Both the position numbers and the translations under genes were made by a program. A stretch of DNA of 13,636 bases from an uncultured Clostridia bacterium (GTDB lineage Bacteria; Bacillota; Clostridia; Christensenellales; Aristaeellaceae): NCBI GenBank assembly GCA_937874275.1, contig CALNAU010000168.1, forward strand, positions 1 through 13,636, read 5' to 3'. The notes under the pieces are model-generated. The model was not told the DNA's origin. It was given only the letters and a program-made list of their open reading frames with translations, and did not search any database. This document shows positions 1 to 6,676 of the stretch, in pieces. Position 1 is the first letter of the stretch; each line of letters begins with the position of its first letter.

Positions 1-1009
1 AGGCCTGCTGCTGCCGGTACGCGCGGATTTCCTCGGTCAGCTTGGGCACAATCTTGAACAGGTCGCCCACGATGCCCACATCGGCCACGCCGAAGATGGG
101 GGCGTCGGGGTCCTTGTTGATGGCGACGATGTAGTCGGATTCCTCCATGCCGGCCATGTGTTGGATGGCGCCGGAGATGCCGCAGGCGAAGTACAGGTTG
201 GGGCGTACGGTTTTGCCCGTCTGGCCCACCTGGCGGTCCTTCTCCTGCCAGCCGGCGTCCACCGCCGCGCGGGAGCTGGCCACTTCGCCGCCGATGGCGT
301 CGGCCAAATCCTGCAGAAGCTGGAAGTTTTCGCCGCTGCCCACGCCGCGGCCGCCTGCTACCAGTATCTTGGCGGCCTGGATGTCAATCTTTTTGCTCAC
401 CTTTTTGATGACGTCTTCCACCTGCACATAGCAGGCGTTTTCCTTGGCCGTCCAGAGGAAGTCCACAATTTCACCCTGACGGGCGGCGTCGCGGATTTCG
501 CGCACCATGACGCCCGGGCGCACGGTGGCCATCTGCGGGCGATGCTCGGGGCAAATGATGGTGGCCATCAGGTTGCCGCCAAACGCCGGACGCGTCATGT
601 GAAAGGCGTGGGTCTCGGGCTCAATCTCCAGCTTTGTGCAGTCCGCCGTCAGGCCGGTGTGTACGCGGCCTGCCACGCGGGGACCCAGGTCGCGGCCAAT
701 GGCCGTGGCGCCAACCAGCACGATTTCGGGCTTGTATTCGTTGATGACGTCCGTCATGGCCTGGGTGTAGGGCTCGGTGGTGTAGGTGGCCAGCGCCTTG
801 TCATCCACCACGATGACGCGGTCCGCGCCGTACTCCGCCAGCGTCTGCGCCAGCGGACGCACGCCGCTGCCCAGCAGCAGGGCAGTCACCTGGGTGTTCA
901 AGTCGTGGGCCAGGTCCCTGGCCTTGCCAATCAGCTCCAGCGAAACGCCGCTGATTTCCCCGTCCACCTGTTGGGCGAAGGTGAGAACGCCTTGATATTC
1001 CTTGCTCAT
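1..1009 (-). CDS. etfA: Electron transfer flavoprotein alpha subunit (partial, 3' end off the left edge)
   Basis: EtfA binds FAD and, with EtfB, passes electrons between NADH or ferredoxin and an acyl-CoA dehydrogenase in the cytoplasm. Reading leftward from ATG 1009, the frame is open for 336 codons to the window edge. The N-terminal part (residues 1-200) is the ETF alpha/beta domain. The C-terminal FAD domain begins near residue 214. It carries GGRGVGSGENF at 219-229, ASSRAAVDAGW at 244-254, QVGQTGKTVRP at 260-270 and the ETF-alpha signature LYFACGISGAIQHMAGM at 272-288. EtfA proteins usually end soon after the DLFxxVP segment, seen here at 316-322, so only a few residues are probably missing. 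AAGGAGG overlapping the etfB stop serves as ribosome binding site; the gap to etfB is 13 bases. It is the last visible gene of the bcd-etfB-etfA operon. Assignment is very secure; a bifurcating role is inferred from the family and neighbours. Confidence 0.97.
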   Translation of the reverse strand, partial: MSKEYQGVLTFAQQVDGEISGVSLELIGKARDLAHDLNTQVTALLLGSGVRPLAQTLAEYGADRVIVVDDKALATYTTEPYTQAMTDVINEYKPEIVLVGATAIGRDLGPRVAGRVHTGLTADCTKLEIEPETHAFHMTRPAFGGNLMATIICPEHRPQMATVRPGVMVREIRDAARQGEIVDFLWTAKENACYVQVEDVIKKVSKKIDIQAAKILVAGGRGVGSGENFQLLQDLADAIGGEVASSRAAVDAGWQEKDRQVGQTGKTVRPNLYFACGISGAIQHMAGMEESDYIVAINKDPDAPIFGVADVGIVGDLFKIVPKLTEEIRAYRQQQA

Positions 1010-1022
1010 TGTATTCGCCTCC

Positions 1023-1805
1023 TTACAGAATGTACTTTTCGCGCAGCTTGTCCATCACAAACTGCACCGACTCGTCAACGCCCTCTTCAATCTTCATGCC
1101 GGGGGCCTTGACCGTCTTGGGGAAGGAACGGAACACCCGCGTGGGCGAGCCGTTCAGGCCGATGTTGCCGTCATCCACGGGCACGTCAGCGCGCGTCCAG
1201 ATGGTGACCGTCTTCTCGCGGAAGGCATCAAAGATGCCGCCGGGGGTCATGTAGCGGGGGTCGTTGAGTTCGCTCAGCGCGGTCAGCAAGGCCGGCATCT
1301 TGGCGCGCACGGTGTGGTAGCGATCCTCGTACTGGCGCTTGACCACCACCTCGTCACCCTCCACGCGCACTGCCTCGGCGTAGCTGATGTTGGGGATTTG
1401 CAGATGCTCGGCGATTTCCGGGCCCACCTGGGCGGTGTCGCCGTCGATGGCCTGGCGGCCGGTGATAATCAGGTCGTAGTCCATCTTGCTGATGGCCGCG
1501 GCCAGCGTGCAGGAGGTGGCCCAGGTATCCGCGCCGCCAAAGGCACGGTCGGTCACCAGGTAGGCCTCGTCCGCGCCCATGGCCAGCGCCTCGCGCAGCA
1601 CCAGGTCGGCCTGCATGGGGCCCATGCTGATGACGCTCACCTTGGCGCCCATTTCGTCTTTCAGGCGCAGGGCGGCTTCCAGCCCGGCTTTGTCGTCCGG
1701 GTTCATGATGGTGGGCACGCCCTCGCGGATCAGGGTGCCGCGCACGGGGTCAATGCGCACCTCGTTGGTGTCGGGCACCTGTTTGATGCAAACGACGATG
1801 TTCAT
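1023..1805 (-). CDS. etfB: Electron transfer flavoprotein beta subunit
   Basis: This is the 260-residue beta subunit of ETF, a normal length for the family. It starts MNIVVCIKQVPDTNEVR, the typical EtfB opening. It carries GRQAIDGDTAQVGP at residues 116-129, the nucleotide/FAD-binding segment in the form usual for clostridial EtfB that partners butyryl-CoA dehydrogenase. In bifurcating ETFs this subunit binds the FAD that takes a hydride from NADH and splits the electrons between ferredoxin and the alpha-subunit FAD. The sequence fits that class, but bifurcation is an inference. The start has GGGAGGAG just upstream. The gene lies 15 bases after bcd and 13 before etfA, so the three are almost surely co-transcribed and made in fixed proportion. 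Confidence 0.97.
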   Translation of the reverse strand: MNIVVCIKQVPDTNEVRIDPVRGTLIREGVPTIMNPDDKAGLEAALRLKDEMGAKVSVISMGPMQADLVLREALAMGADEAYLVTDRAFGGADTWATSCTLAAAISKMDYDLIITGRQAIDGDTAQVGPEIAEHLQIPNISYAEAVRVEGDEVVVKRQYEDRYHTVRAKMPALLTALSELNDPRYMTPGGIFDAFREKTVTIWTRADVPVDDGNIGLNGSPTRVFRSFPKTVKAPGMKIEEGVDESVQFVMDKLREKYIL

Positions 1806-1820
1806 GCTCTCTCTCCTCCC

Positions 1821-2960
1821 TTACTTGAGCAGCGCGCCCGAGATGACCATGCGCTGTACCTCGGAGGTGCCTTCGTAGATTTCGGTGATTTTCGCGTCGC
1901 GCATCATGCGCTCCACGTCATATTCCTGAATGTAGCCGTATCCGCCCAGCAGCTGCACGGCTCGGCGGGTCACATCGCTTGCCACGTTGGCGGCCTTCAG
2001 CTTGGCCAAGGCGGCTTCCACGGTGTAGGGCTGACCGGCGTCCTTGGTGGCGGCGGCGTGGTACACCATCCAGCGGGTGGCCTCAATCTCGCACTTCATG
2101 TCGGCCAGCTGAAACTGCGTGTTCTGGAACTTGGCGATGGGGCGGCCAAACTGCTTGCGCTCCTTCACGTAGGCGACGGCCTTGTCAAGCGCGCCCTCGG
2201 CCAGGCCCAGCGCCTGGGCGGCGATGCCGATGCGGCCACCATCCAGCGTGCCCATGGCCACGCCAAAGCCCTTGCCCTCGCGGCCCAGCAGGTTCTCCTT
2301 GGGGATGCGGCAGTCGATGAAAATCAACTCGCGCGTGGACGAGCCGCGGATGCCCATCTTCTTCTCCGGCAGGCCAAACTCAAAGCCCGGCGTGCCCTTT
2401 TCCACGATGAAGGCCGAGATGCCGCGCGTGCCCTGGGCTTTGTCCGTCATGGCAAACACCACGTAGATGTCGGCCTCGCCCGCGTTGGTGATGAAAATCT
2501 TGGAGCCGTTTATTACCCACTCATCCCCATCCAGCACGGCCTTGGTCTGCTGGCCGGCGGCATCGGTGCCCGCCTCAGGCTCAGTCAGCGCGAAGGCGCC
2601 CAGCTTTTCGCCGGTGGCCAGAGGAGTGAGGTACTTCTTCTTCTGGTCGGCCGTGCCAAAGCGGTCAATGGCGCCCGCGCCCAGCGAGGTGTGGGCCGAC
2701 AGGATGACGCTGGTGGTGCCGCATACCTTGGCCATTTCCTCCACCGCCAGCACATAGGCTAGCGTGTCGCAGCCCTGGCCGCCGTACTCCTTGGCGAAGG
2801 GGATGCCCAGCATACCGCAGCGGGCCATCTTGTCGACCGTTTCCCGGGGGAAGCGGTGGAACTCGTCCACTTCCTGGGCGAGGGGTTCCACTTCCCTGTG
2901 CGCGAAGTCCCGAAAGAGCTGCTGCGCCATGGCATGCTCTTTGCTCAAGGTGAAGTCCAT
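1821..2960 (-). CDS. bcd: Short-chain acyl-CoA dehydrogenase, probably butyryl-CoA dehydrogenase
   Basis: This is a 379-residue FAD enzyme that reduces an enoyl-CoA (crotonyl-CoA to butyryl-CoA if truly Bcd) using electrons from EtfAB. It has the full family layout: an N-terminal helical domain, LTEPEAGTDA at residues 125-134 (first signature), a middle beta domain, and QLLGGYGYIQEYDVERMMRD at 336-355 (second signature). The expected catalytic base is Glu363 in IYEGTSEVQR. Length and all key residues match the short-chain enzymes of Clostridia. GGAGGAG lies upstream of ATG 2960. It is the first gene of bcd-etfB-etfA, behind a sigma-A type promoter. Substrate is inferred from family and context. 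Thiolase, crotonase and hydroxybutyryl-CoA dehydrogenase genes are not in the window, so another short acyl-CoA remains possible. Confidence 0.93.
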   Translation of the reverse strand: MDFTLSKEHAMAQQLFRDFAHREVEPLAQEVDEFHRFPRETVDKMARCGMLGIPFAKEYGGQGCDTLAYVLAVEEMAKVCGTTSVILSAHTSLGAGAIDRFGTADQKKKYLTPLATGEKLGAFALTEPEAGTDAAGQQTKAVLDGDEWVINGSKIFITNAGEADIYVVFAMTDKAQGTRGISAFIVEKGTPGFEFGLPEKKMGIRGSSTRELIFIDCRIPKENLLGREGKGFGVAMGTLDGGRIGIAAQALGLAEGALDKAVAYVKERKQFGRPIAKFQNTQFQLADMKCEIEATRWMVYHAAATKDAGQPYTVEAALAKLKAANVASDVTRRAVQLLGGYGYIQEYDVERMMRDAKITEIYEGTSEVQRMVISGALLK

Positions 2961-2979
2961 GTTCTCCTCCTTCTATTCG

Positions 2980-2999
2980 ACCTGAATTGGTTTTCAGGT
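2980..2999 (-). promoter_or_regulatory. 7-bp inverted repeat in the bcd leader
   Basis: ACCTGAA and TTCAGGT form perfect 7-base arms around a 6-base centre. The repeat lies between the predicted bcd transcription start and its ribosome binding site. It could be a protein operator or an RNA hairpin in the leader. No regulator family is recognised from it. Confidence 0.45.
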
Positions 3000-3005
3000 T
3001 ACATG

Positions 3006-3023
3006 TCGTTAAATATTATACAA
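3006..3023. promoter_or_regulatory. Candidate Rex operator on the bcd promoter
   Basis: Read on either strand, the 18 bases match the redox repressor Rex consensus TTGTTAA-N4-TTAACAA at 11 of the 14 defined positions. The site covers the perfect -10 hexamer of the bcd promoter (3015-3020), where a bound repressor would block RNA polymerase. Rex control of bcd-etf genes by the NADH/NAD+ ratio is established for solventogenic clostridia. Its use here is inference. Confidence 0.5.
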
Positions 3024-3042
3024 TCATTTCCGAAAGTTGCAA
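3015..3042 (-). promoter_or_regulatory. Sigma-A type promoter of bcd-etfB-etfA
   Basis: On the minus strand, a -35 TTGCAA (3042-3037, 4 of 6 to consensus) is separated by 16 bases from a perfect -10 TATAAT (3020-3015). Transcription should start near 3008, giving a leader of about 48 bases before the bcd ATG. Confidence 0.7.
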
Positions 3043-3155
3043 CCCCTTCAGGAAGAAAATAAGCAAAATTCAGAAACTTTTTGTCAATTTTTCGTCAAAT
3101 TCGATGAATTTAGAGGGAGAAGAATATGAAAAGGTTTTCAGAATCACCGTTTCTT

Positions 3156-3330
3156 GGCACTGGTCCGAGCCCTGCCGCCGTGTGGCCGAAATGGAATCGG
3201 ATCAGGAATGGGATGTCCTCCTTCCCGACGAAAGCCGGTGGAGCAGCCCCGGCCACGGCAGGCTGTCAAGTCGGAAGACAGCGCGGCAGCTGTGGCGCGA
3301 TACAGCATCCGGTCAAGGAATGATGATTCC
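3156..3330. other. GC-rich island with strong potential secondary structure, unassigned
   Basis: This GC-rich stretch inside the otherwise AT-rich 2961-3447 gap contains nested complementary segments. 3171-3177 pairs with 3256-3262 and 3183-3187 with 3251-3255. They enclose a hairpin formed by 3197-3199 with 3226-3228 and 3205-3208 with 3222-3225. Downstream come hairpins 3262-3267/3277-3282 and 3289-3293/3302-3306, whose arms can also pair with each other, and 3317-3321/3326-3330. The arrangement resembles a structured or switching RNA, but no riboswitch core could be matched end to end. The two best promoters in the gap both point away from it, so its transcription is unproven. A 65-codon reading frame with a good ribosome binding site (ATG 3126) overlaps it. 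Confidence 0.4.
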
Positions 3331-3364
3331 CCTCAAGCCTGAAAACTCATACTATATTATGTAG

Positions 3365-3393
3365 ATGCAAATTTTGCAGACCTATGATACAAT
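3365..3393 (+). promoter_or_regulatory. Candidate promoter of the hydrogenase operon
   Basis: An extended -10 (TG at 3385-3386, one spacer base, then TACAAT at 3388-3393, 5 of 6 to consensus) lies 17 bases downstream of a weak -35 (ATGCAA, 3365-3370). A start near 3400 would give a leader of about 48 bases. The extended -10 is the main support. Confidence 0.5.
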
Positions 3394-3414
3394 GTCCCGG
3401 GTTATGTGAAAAAA

Positions 3415-3424
3415 ATGTTAACAT
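3415..3424. promoter_or_regulatory. Palindrome in the hydrogenase leader
   Basis: ATGTTAACAT is a perfect 10-base palindrome just downstream of the predicted start of the hydrogenase operon. With ATGTGA at 3404-3409 it makes an imperfect larger dyad. It contains the TTAACA half of a Rex site, but the partner half is poorly matched or wrongly spaced, so the regulator is left open. Confidence 0.3.
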
Positions 3425-3447
3425 GACTATGAGGAGGCCTAATCCGG

Positions 3448-3918
3448 ATGACAGAAGTCGGCGAAAAGTTCGCGGAGTTGGACCGCATCATTGCCCGCCA
3501 TCGGGATGAACCGGGCGGATTGATGCCGGTGATGCAGGAGGCGCAGGCGTTGTTTGGCGCGCTGCCCATGGATGTGCAGGAGGTCATTGCCGACGGCATG
3601 GGCAAGACCCTGAGCGAAGTCTATGGCGTGGCGACCTTTTACGCGCAGTTTGCGCTGGCGCCCAAGGGCAAGTATGTGATCAGCGTCTGCATGGGGACAG
3701 CCTGTTATGTTAAGGGCGCGCAGGCGGTGCTGGACAAGCTGTCCGAGTACCTGGAGATCCCCGTGGGCGAGACCACGGAGGACGGGGAATTTACGCTGGA
3801 TGCCACGCGCTGCATCGGCGCCTGCGGCCTGGCCCCTGTGATGACCGTCAACGATGACGTGTATGGCCGGGTGACGCCCGACCAGGTAGCCGGCATCCTG
3901 GACAAGTACCGCGCCTGA
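3448..3918 (+). CDS. hydC: NuoE/HydC-like [2Fe-2S] subunit of NADH-linked hydrogenase
   Basis: This 156-residue protein of the thioredoxin-like [2Fe-2S] family (NuoE of complex I, HydC of trimeric hydrogenases) relays electrons between the flavoprotein and the rest of the complex. After an N-terminal helical bundle (residues 1-70), the ferredoxin fold carries the cluster ligands Cys81 and Cys86 (CMGTAC) and Cys122 and Cys126 (CIGAC), the usual spacing. GAGGAGG lies 10 bases before ATG 3448, which decides the start. It opens the five-gene hydrogenase operon. Its stop overlaps the next start by one base (TGATG), so translation is probably coupled. Gene naming follows the Thermotoga/Acetobacterium Hyd scheme. 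The assignment as the NuoE-like subunit is secure. Confidence 0.94.
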   Translation: MTEVGEKFAELDRIIARHRDEPGGLMPVMQEAQALFGALPMDVQEVIADGMGKTLSEVYGVATFYAQFALAPKGKYVISVCMGTACYVKGAQAVLDKLSEYLEIPVGETTEDGEFTLDATRCIGACGLAPVMTVNDDVYGRVTPDQVAGILDKYRA

Positions 3919-4475
3919 TGCGCGACCTGTCGCTGCACCTGCTGGACCTGGCGGAGAACAGCCTGCGGGCCGATGCCTCCCTGATCAGCCTGGCGCTGAG
4001 CCTTCAAGAAGATGGGGCGCTGGACGTGGTGTTGGAAGACGATGGCCGGGGCATGGAGCAGAGCTTCGCGCAGCGGGCGGCGGACCCTTTTGCCACCACC
4101 CGCACCACCCGTAAGGTGGGCCTGGGGCTGCCGCTGGCGGCCGCCAACGCGGAGAAGACCGGCGGCTTTCTGCGGCTGGACAGCCTGCCAGGCCAGGGCA
4201 CGCGGGTACACCTGCGGCTGATGACCAGGCATGTGGACTGTCTGCCCCTGGGCGATTTGCCGGAGACCATGAGCACGTTGGTGCTCACCCACCCCGACCG
4301 GCCGGATTTTGTGCTGGCGCTGCGCTCGCCGCAGGCGGAGGGCCGGTTTGATACCCGGGACATCCGCCGGGCGCTGGGGCCAGAGGTTGGTTTACAGGAA
4401 CCCGAGGTTATGGACTACATCAAACAGCTGCTCATCGAGCAGTGTCAAACGGTATTCGGAGGGTTGATATTGTGA
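3918..4475 (+). CDS. Small HATPase (histidine-kinase-like ATPase) protein of hydrogenase operon
   Basis: This 185-residue soluble protein has a GHKL-type ATP-binding domain: the N box with Glu13-Asn14 (LLDLAENS), the G1 box DDGRGM at 41-46 and the G2 box GLGLP at 68-72. It has no dimerisation/phosphoacceptor domain, no sensor domain and no membrane segment, so it is not a complete histidine kinase. A C-terminal stretch of about 75 residues (from 111) has no motif I recognise. Such a protein is commonly found between the NuoE-like and NuoF-like genes in clostridial NADH-hydrogenase operons. As I recall it corresponds to HydE of Acetobacterium woodii, which is not part of the purified complex. 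Function is unknown; an assembly or regulatory role is a guess. It overlaps both neighbours (TGATG upstream, GTGA downstream), which points to tight co-translation. Confidence 0.88.
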   Translation: MRDLSLHLLDLAENSLRADASLISLALSLQEDGALDVVLEDDGRGMEQSFAQRAADPFATTRTTRKVGLGLPLAAANAEKTGGFLRLDSLPGQGTRVHLRLMTRHVDCLPLGDLPETMSTLVLTHPDRPDFVLALRSPQAEGRFDTRDIRRALGPEVGLQEPEVMDYIKQLLIEQCQTVFGGLIL

Positions 4476-4852
4476 AAACACTGGAAGAACTGGAAGCCAT
4501 CCGTCAAAAAACCCTGGCGCGCATCAGCCTGCGCAAGGAGGACAAGGAGGAGGCCGTGCGCGTGGTGATCGGCATGGCCACCTGCGGCATCGCGGCGGGC
4601 GCCCGCCCCGTGCTGACCGCCTTTATGGATGAGATTGGCCGCCGCCACCTGCGTAATGTGCAGGTCACGCAGACCGGCTGCGTGGGCATGTGCCGGCTGG
4701 AGCCCATGGTGGACGTCATTACGCCCGACGGCAACAAGGTGACCTATGTGAAGGTCAACCCCGAGAAGGCGCGCATGATTGTGGCCGACCACGTGGTCAA
4801 CGGCCACCCGGTGACCGAGTATACCATCGGCGCTGCCGAGCAGCAGGCCTGA
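4472..4852 (+). CDS. Thioredoxin-like [2Fe-2S] ferredoxin protein of hydrogenase operon
   Basis: This small protein of 126 residues has a thioredoxin-like ferredoxin fold, related to the N-terminal domain of HydB/NuoF-type subunits. Visible are MATCGIAAGA at residues 35-44 and TGCVGMCRLEP at 68-78, giving Cys38, Cys70 and Cys74. Only three cysteines are in place where NuoE-type proteins have four, so it may bind a cluster unusually or have lost it. Start choice: a GTG at 4442 would add ten residues, but GGAGGG lies 8 bases before the GTG at 4472, which overlaps the preceding stop as GTGA; 4472 is preferred. It sits at the position of HydD in the Acetobacterium-type operon order, as I recall it. 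It probably associates with or helps assemble the hydrogenase, but its exact role is unknown. Confidence 0.88.
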   Translation: MKTLEELEAIRQKTLARISLRKEDKEEAVRVVIGMATCGIAAGARPVLTAFMDEIGRRHLRNVQVTQTGCVGMCRLEPMVDVITPDGNKVTYVKVNPEKARMIVADHVVNGHPVTEYTIGAAEQQA

Positions 4853-4866
4853 CGGGAGGGAACTAC

Positions 4867-6660
4867 ATGGATATTTTTCGTTCACACGTATTGCTGTGCG
4901 GTGGCACAGGCTGTACCTCGTCGGGCAGCGAGCAATTGCTCGAGCACCTGAACCTCAAGCTGAAGGAATATGACCTGGACCGGGAAATCAAGCCCATCCG
5001 CACCGGCTGCTTTGGCCTGTGCGAGGCGGGTCCCATCGTCATCGTGTACCCGGAGGGCACCTTTTACTCCCACGTCACGGTGTCTGATATCGATGAAATT
5101 GTGGCCGAGCACCTGCTCAAGGGCCGCATCGTCAAGCGTCTGCTGCATCAGGAGAAGGATGTCGACCACACGGTGGACATGGCGCTGGACCAAATTCCCT
5201 TCTACAAGCACCAAACCCGCGTGGCGCTGCGCAACTGCGGTGTGATCGACCCGGAGAACATCGATGAGTATCTGGCCTTTGACGGCTACAAGGCCATGCA
5301 AAAGGCGCTGCTGGAGATGACGCCTGAGCAGGTCATCGATACCGTCAGCCAGTCCGGTCTGCGGGGACGCGGGGGCGGCGGCTTTCCCACCGGACAGAAG
5401 TGGAAGTTTGCCCGCGCCAGCCAGGGCGAGCGCAAGTTTGTCATCTGCAACGCCGACGAGGGCGACCCCGGCGCGTTCATGGACCGCTCCGTGCTGGAGG
5501 GCGATCCCCACTGCGTGCTGGAGGCCATGATTATCAACGGCTACGCCATCGGCGCCAACGAGGGCTATGTGTATGTGCGCGCCGAGTACCCTATCGCCGT
5601 CAAGCGCCTGGGCATGGCCATCGACCAGGCCAAGGAGTACGGCCTGCTGGGCAAGAACATCCTGGGCAGCGGATTTGACTTTGACGTGCATATCCGCGAG
5701 GGTGCCGGCGCCTTTGTGTGCGGCGAGGAAACCGCGCTGATGGTGTCCATTCAGGGCGAGCGCGGCGAGCCCCATCCCAAGCCGCCCTTCCCGGCGGTTC
5801 GCGGCCTGTTTGACGCGCCCACCAACATCAACAACGTGGAGACCTATGCCAACATCCCCCAGATTTTGCTGCATGGGCCCACCTGGTTCCGCTCCATGGG
5901 CACGGAGAAATCCGCCGGTACCAAGGTGTTCGCCCTGGGCGGCAAGATCAACAACACCGGCCTGGTGGAGGTGCCCATGGGCACGCCGCTGCGCACCGTC
6001 ATCTATGACATCGGCGGCGGCATCCCCAACGGCCGCGCCTTCAAGGCCGTGCAAACCGGCGGCCCCTCGGGCGGCTGCATCCCGGCCGACCTGCTGGATG
6101 TGCCCATCGAGTATGACTCCCTCACCCAGATTGGCTCCATGATGGGGTCGGGTGGCATGATTGTCATGGATGAGGACAACTGCATGGTGGACATCGCCCG
6201 CTTCTTCCTGGATTTTACCGTGGATGAGAGCTGCGGCAAGTGCACGCCATGCCGCATCGGCACCAAGCGGATGCTGGAAATCCTGGACCGCATTGTGTCC
6301 GGCCGCGGCCGTGACGGCGACCTGGAGAAGCTGGAAAAGCTGGCCCACAACATCAAGGCCACCGCGCTGTGCGGCCTGGGGCAGACAGCGCCCAACCCGG
6401 TGCTGTCCACCATCCGCTACTTCCGAGAGGAGTATGAGGCCCATATCCACGACCACAAGTGCCCGGCGAGTCACTGCCGCGCGCTGCTGGAGTACCTCAT
6501 CGGCGAAAACTGCCGCGGCTGCACCGCCTGTGTGAAGGCCTGCCCGGTGGGCGCCATCACGGGCGAGCCCAGGGGCCTGCATATCATCGACCAGAACAAG
6601 TGCATCAAGTGCGGCGCATGCAAGGAAAAGTGCCGTTTCGACGCCATCAGCCGCCACTGA
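4867..6660 (+). CDS. hydB: NuoF/HydB-like NADH- and FMN-binding subunit with ferredoxin domains
   Basis: This 597-residue flavoprotein oxidises or reduces NAD(H) and is the proposed site of electron bifurcation in HydABC-type hydrogenases. Domains in order: an N-terminal thioredoxin-like [2Fe-2S] domain with Cys11, Cys16, Cys48 and Cys52; a NuoF core with GRGGGGFPTG at 167-176 and NADEGDPG at 195-202 for NADH and FMN, and GAGAFVCGEETAL at 279-291; an SLBB domain from about 352; a [4Fe-4S] site with Cys456, Cys459, Cys462 and Cys502; and two C-terminal [4Fe-4S] ferredoxin motifs, Cys549/552/555/559 and Cys579/582/585/589. The frame is open upstream to 4690, but that part overlaps the previous gene. 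GGGAGGG before ATG 4867 and homology from residue 2 fix the start. Length and layout match HydB rather than complex I NuoF. Confidence 0.95.
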   Translation: MDIFRSHVLLCGGTGCTSSGSEQLLEHLNLKLKEYDLDREIKPIRTGCFGLCEAGPIVIVYPEGTFYSHVTVSDIDEIVAEHLLKGRIVKRLLHQEKDVDHTVDMALDQIPFYKHQTRVALRNCGVIDPENIDEYLAFDGYKAMQKALLEMTPEQVIDTVSQSGLRGRGGGGFPTGQKWKFARASQGERKFVICNADEGDPGAFMDRSVLEGDPHCVLEAMIINGYAIGANEGYVYVRAEYPIAVKRLGMAIDQAKEYGLLGKNILGSGFDFDVHIREGAGAFVCGEETALMVSIQGERGEPHPKPPFPAVRGLFDAPTNINNVETYANIPQILLHGPTWFRSMGTEKSAGTKVFALGGKINNTGLVEVPMGTPLRTVIYDIGGGIPNGRAFKAVQTGGPSGGCIPADLLDVPIEYDSLTQIGSMMGSGGMIVMDEDNCMVDIARFFLDFTVDESCGKCTPCRIGTKRMLEILDRIVSGRGRDGDLEKLEKLAHNIKATALCGLGQTAPNPVLSTIRYFREEYEAHIHDHKCPASHCRALLEYLIGENCRGCTACVKACPVGAITGEPRGLHIIDQNKCIKCGACKEKCRFDAISRH

Positions 6661-6676
6661 GCAGAGGAGAGCAAGC

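Noticed and set aside
158..2762. Long plus-strand open frames opposite the etf and bcd genes
   Set aside because: They are antisense to well-recognised EtfA, EtfB and Bcd. The predicted products are rich in His, Ala and Gly, which is typical of mirror frames in GC-rich coding DNA, and match no family.
3183..3245. Tetrahydrofolate riboswitch
   Set aside because: GAATGGGATGTC followed by ACGAAAG recalls the core, but the outer GGAGAGUAG and GCAUCCGCUCC elements are missing and the gene context does not fit.
3140..3285. Cobalamin riboswitch
   Set aside because: Only a B12-box-like string and a loosely similar GGTG...CCCC...CACGG segment are present. The conserved GCCACTG...GGGAAGG part is missing between them, and the box is buried in its own perfect hairpin. 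Mentioned only as a resemblance.
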